A stretch of DNA of 64,000 bases, taken from assembly GCA_963556495.2 (NCBI GenBank), contig OY747716.1, forward strand, positions 49,495,818-49,559,817, written 5' to 3'. Source of the stretch: Valencia hispanica. Lineage: Eukaryota > Chordata > Actinopteri > Cyprinodontiformes > Valenciidae. Position 1 is the first letter of the stretch. Each line of letters begins with the position of its first letter. A program made the position numbers and the translations under genes. Positions 63,766 through 64,000 of the stretch are shown in pieces. Below the pieces are notes generated by a model. The model saw only the letters and a program-made list of their open reading frames with translations, was not told the DNA's origin and ran no database searches.

Positions 63766-64000
63766 CTACAACTACTACACCACGACAAATACTACTACTA
63801 CTGCTTCTACTACTACTACTACTACTACTGCTACTACTACTACTACTACTACAACACCTGGACAAATACTACAACTACTACTACCACTACTACTACAGCT
63901 GGGCAAATACTACTACTGCTACTACTACTACTTCTACTACACCTGGACAAATACTACCACTACTGCTACTAATACTACTACAGCTGGGCAAATGCTACTA
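63766..64000. repeat. CTA/ACT trinucleotide microsatellite with embedded 12-mers
   Basis: From about 63,766 the + strand is largely CTA/ACT triplets with scattered TGC, TTC and CAA changes. Embedded in it are 12-mers close to the array unit: ACACCACGACAA (63,777), ACACCTGGACAA (63,854 and 63,939) and ACAGCTGGGCAA (63,895 and 63,980), each followed by ATACTA or ATGCTA. The two forms alternate with spacings of 41, 44 and 41 bp, making an 85-bp dimeric repeat. On the - strand the triplets give a poly-Ser frame, which is a by-product. The microsatellite runs off the right end of the window. Confidence 0.9.

Noticed and set aside
63766..63865. Poly-serine coding region on the - strand at the right edge
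   Set aside because: It is the reading of the CTA/ACT trinucleotide microsatellite; the adjoining frame is the 12-mer array.
1..64000. tRNA, rRNA or other structured RNA genes, and transposable elements
   Set aside because: No unique sequence, terminal repeats, target-site duplications, A/B boxes in tRNA context or poly-A tails were seen; everything reads as 12-mer array or CTA microsatellite.

Overview
The window is essentially one object: a very long, head-to-tail minisatellite/satellite array with a 12-bp unit (consensus ACACCTGAGCTA, with a second common form ACACCTGGGCTA). It fills positions 1 to about 63,765, some 5,300 unit lengths, and runs off the left edge. No gene, RNA gene, transposon, CRISPR array or conventional regulatory site could be supported. 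The window points to a eukaryote. The array size, the trinucleotide microsatellite at the right edge and the decay of CpG dinucleotides inside repeat variants fit a CpG-methylating, vertebrate-like genome. The species cannot be read from the sequence.

The many long open reading frames are a by-product of the unit. Twelve bases are four codons, and the unit leaves three of six frames free of stops: + strand Thr-Pro-Glu/Gly-Leu, - strand Leu-Ala-Gln-Val, and - strand Ser-Ser/Pro-Gly-Val/Ala. The other three frames have a stop in nearly every unit. The longest open frame (997 codons, 737-3730) starts at a TTG inside an 11-bp unit and ends just after another 11-bp unit. Its limits are therefore slips in repeat phase, not gene ends.

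The structure lies in the higher-order repeats. Zone 1 (1 to about 11.9 kb) is an older-looking mosaic with private variants and tandem duplications of 1,368, about 744, about 540 and 597 bp. Zone 2 (about 11.9-61.4 kb) is a patchwork of overlapping multi-kilobase duplications, recognisable because rare unit variants recur at fixed offsets: about 20.3 kb, 13.5 kb, 7.67 kb, 7.1 kb, 8.1-8.3 kb, 4.87 kb, 7.41 kb, 5.65 kb, 4.28 kb and 1,279 bp. Several offsets are not multiples of 12 because the blocks carry inherited truncated or extended units. Zone 3 (about 61.4-63.77 kb) is the array edge, with its own short tandem structures. From 63,766 the array passes into a CTA/ACT trinucleotide microsatellite that carries isolated 12-mers resembling the array unit, alternating with an 85-bp dimer period. 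This is a possible relic of how the satellite arose.

The points most worth a second look are the edge with its embedded proto-units, the mosaic of recent block duplications, the CpG-decay series, the density of CACCTG E-boxes, and a compositional resemblance (AGCT, GAGCT, GGGCT) to immunoglobulin switch repeats. No element with a demonstrable function is visible.
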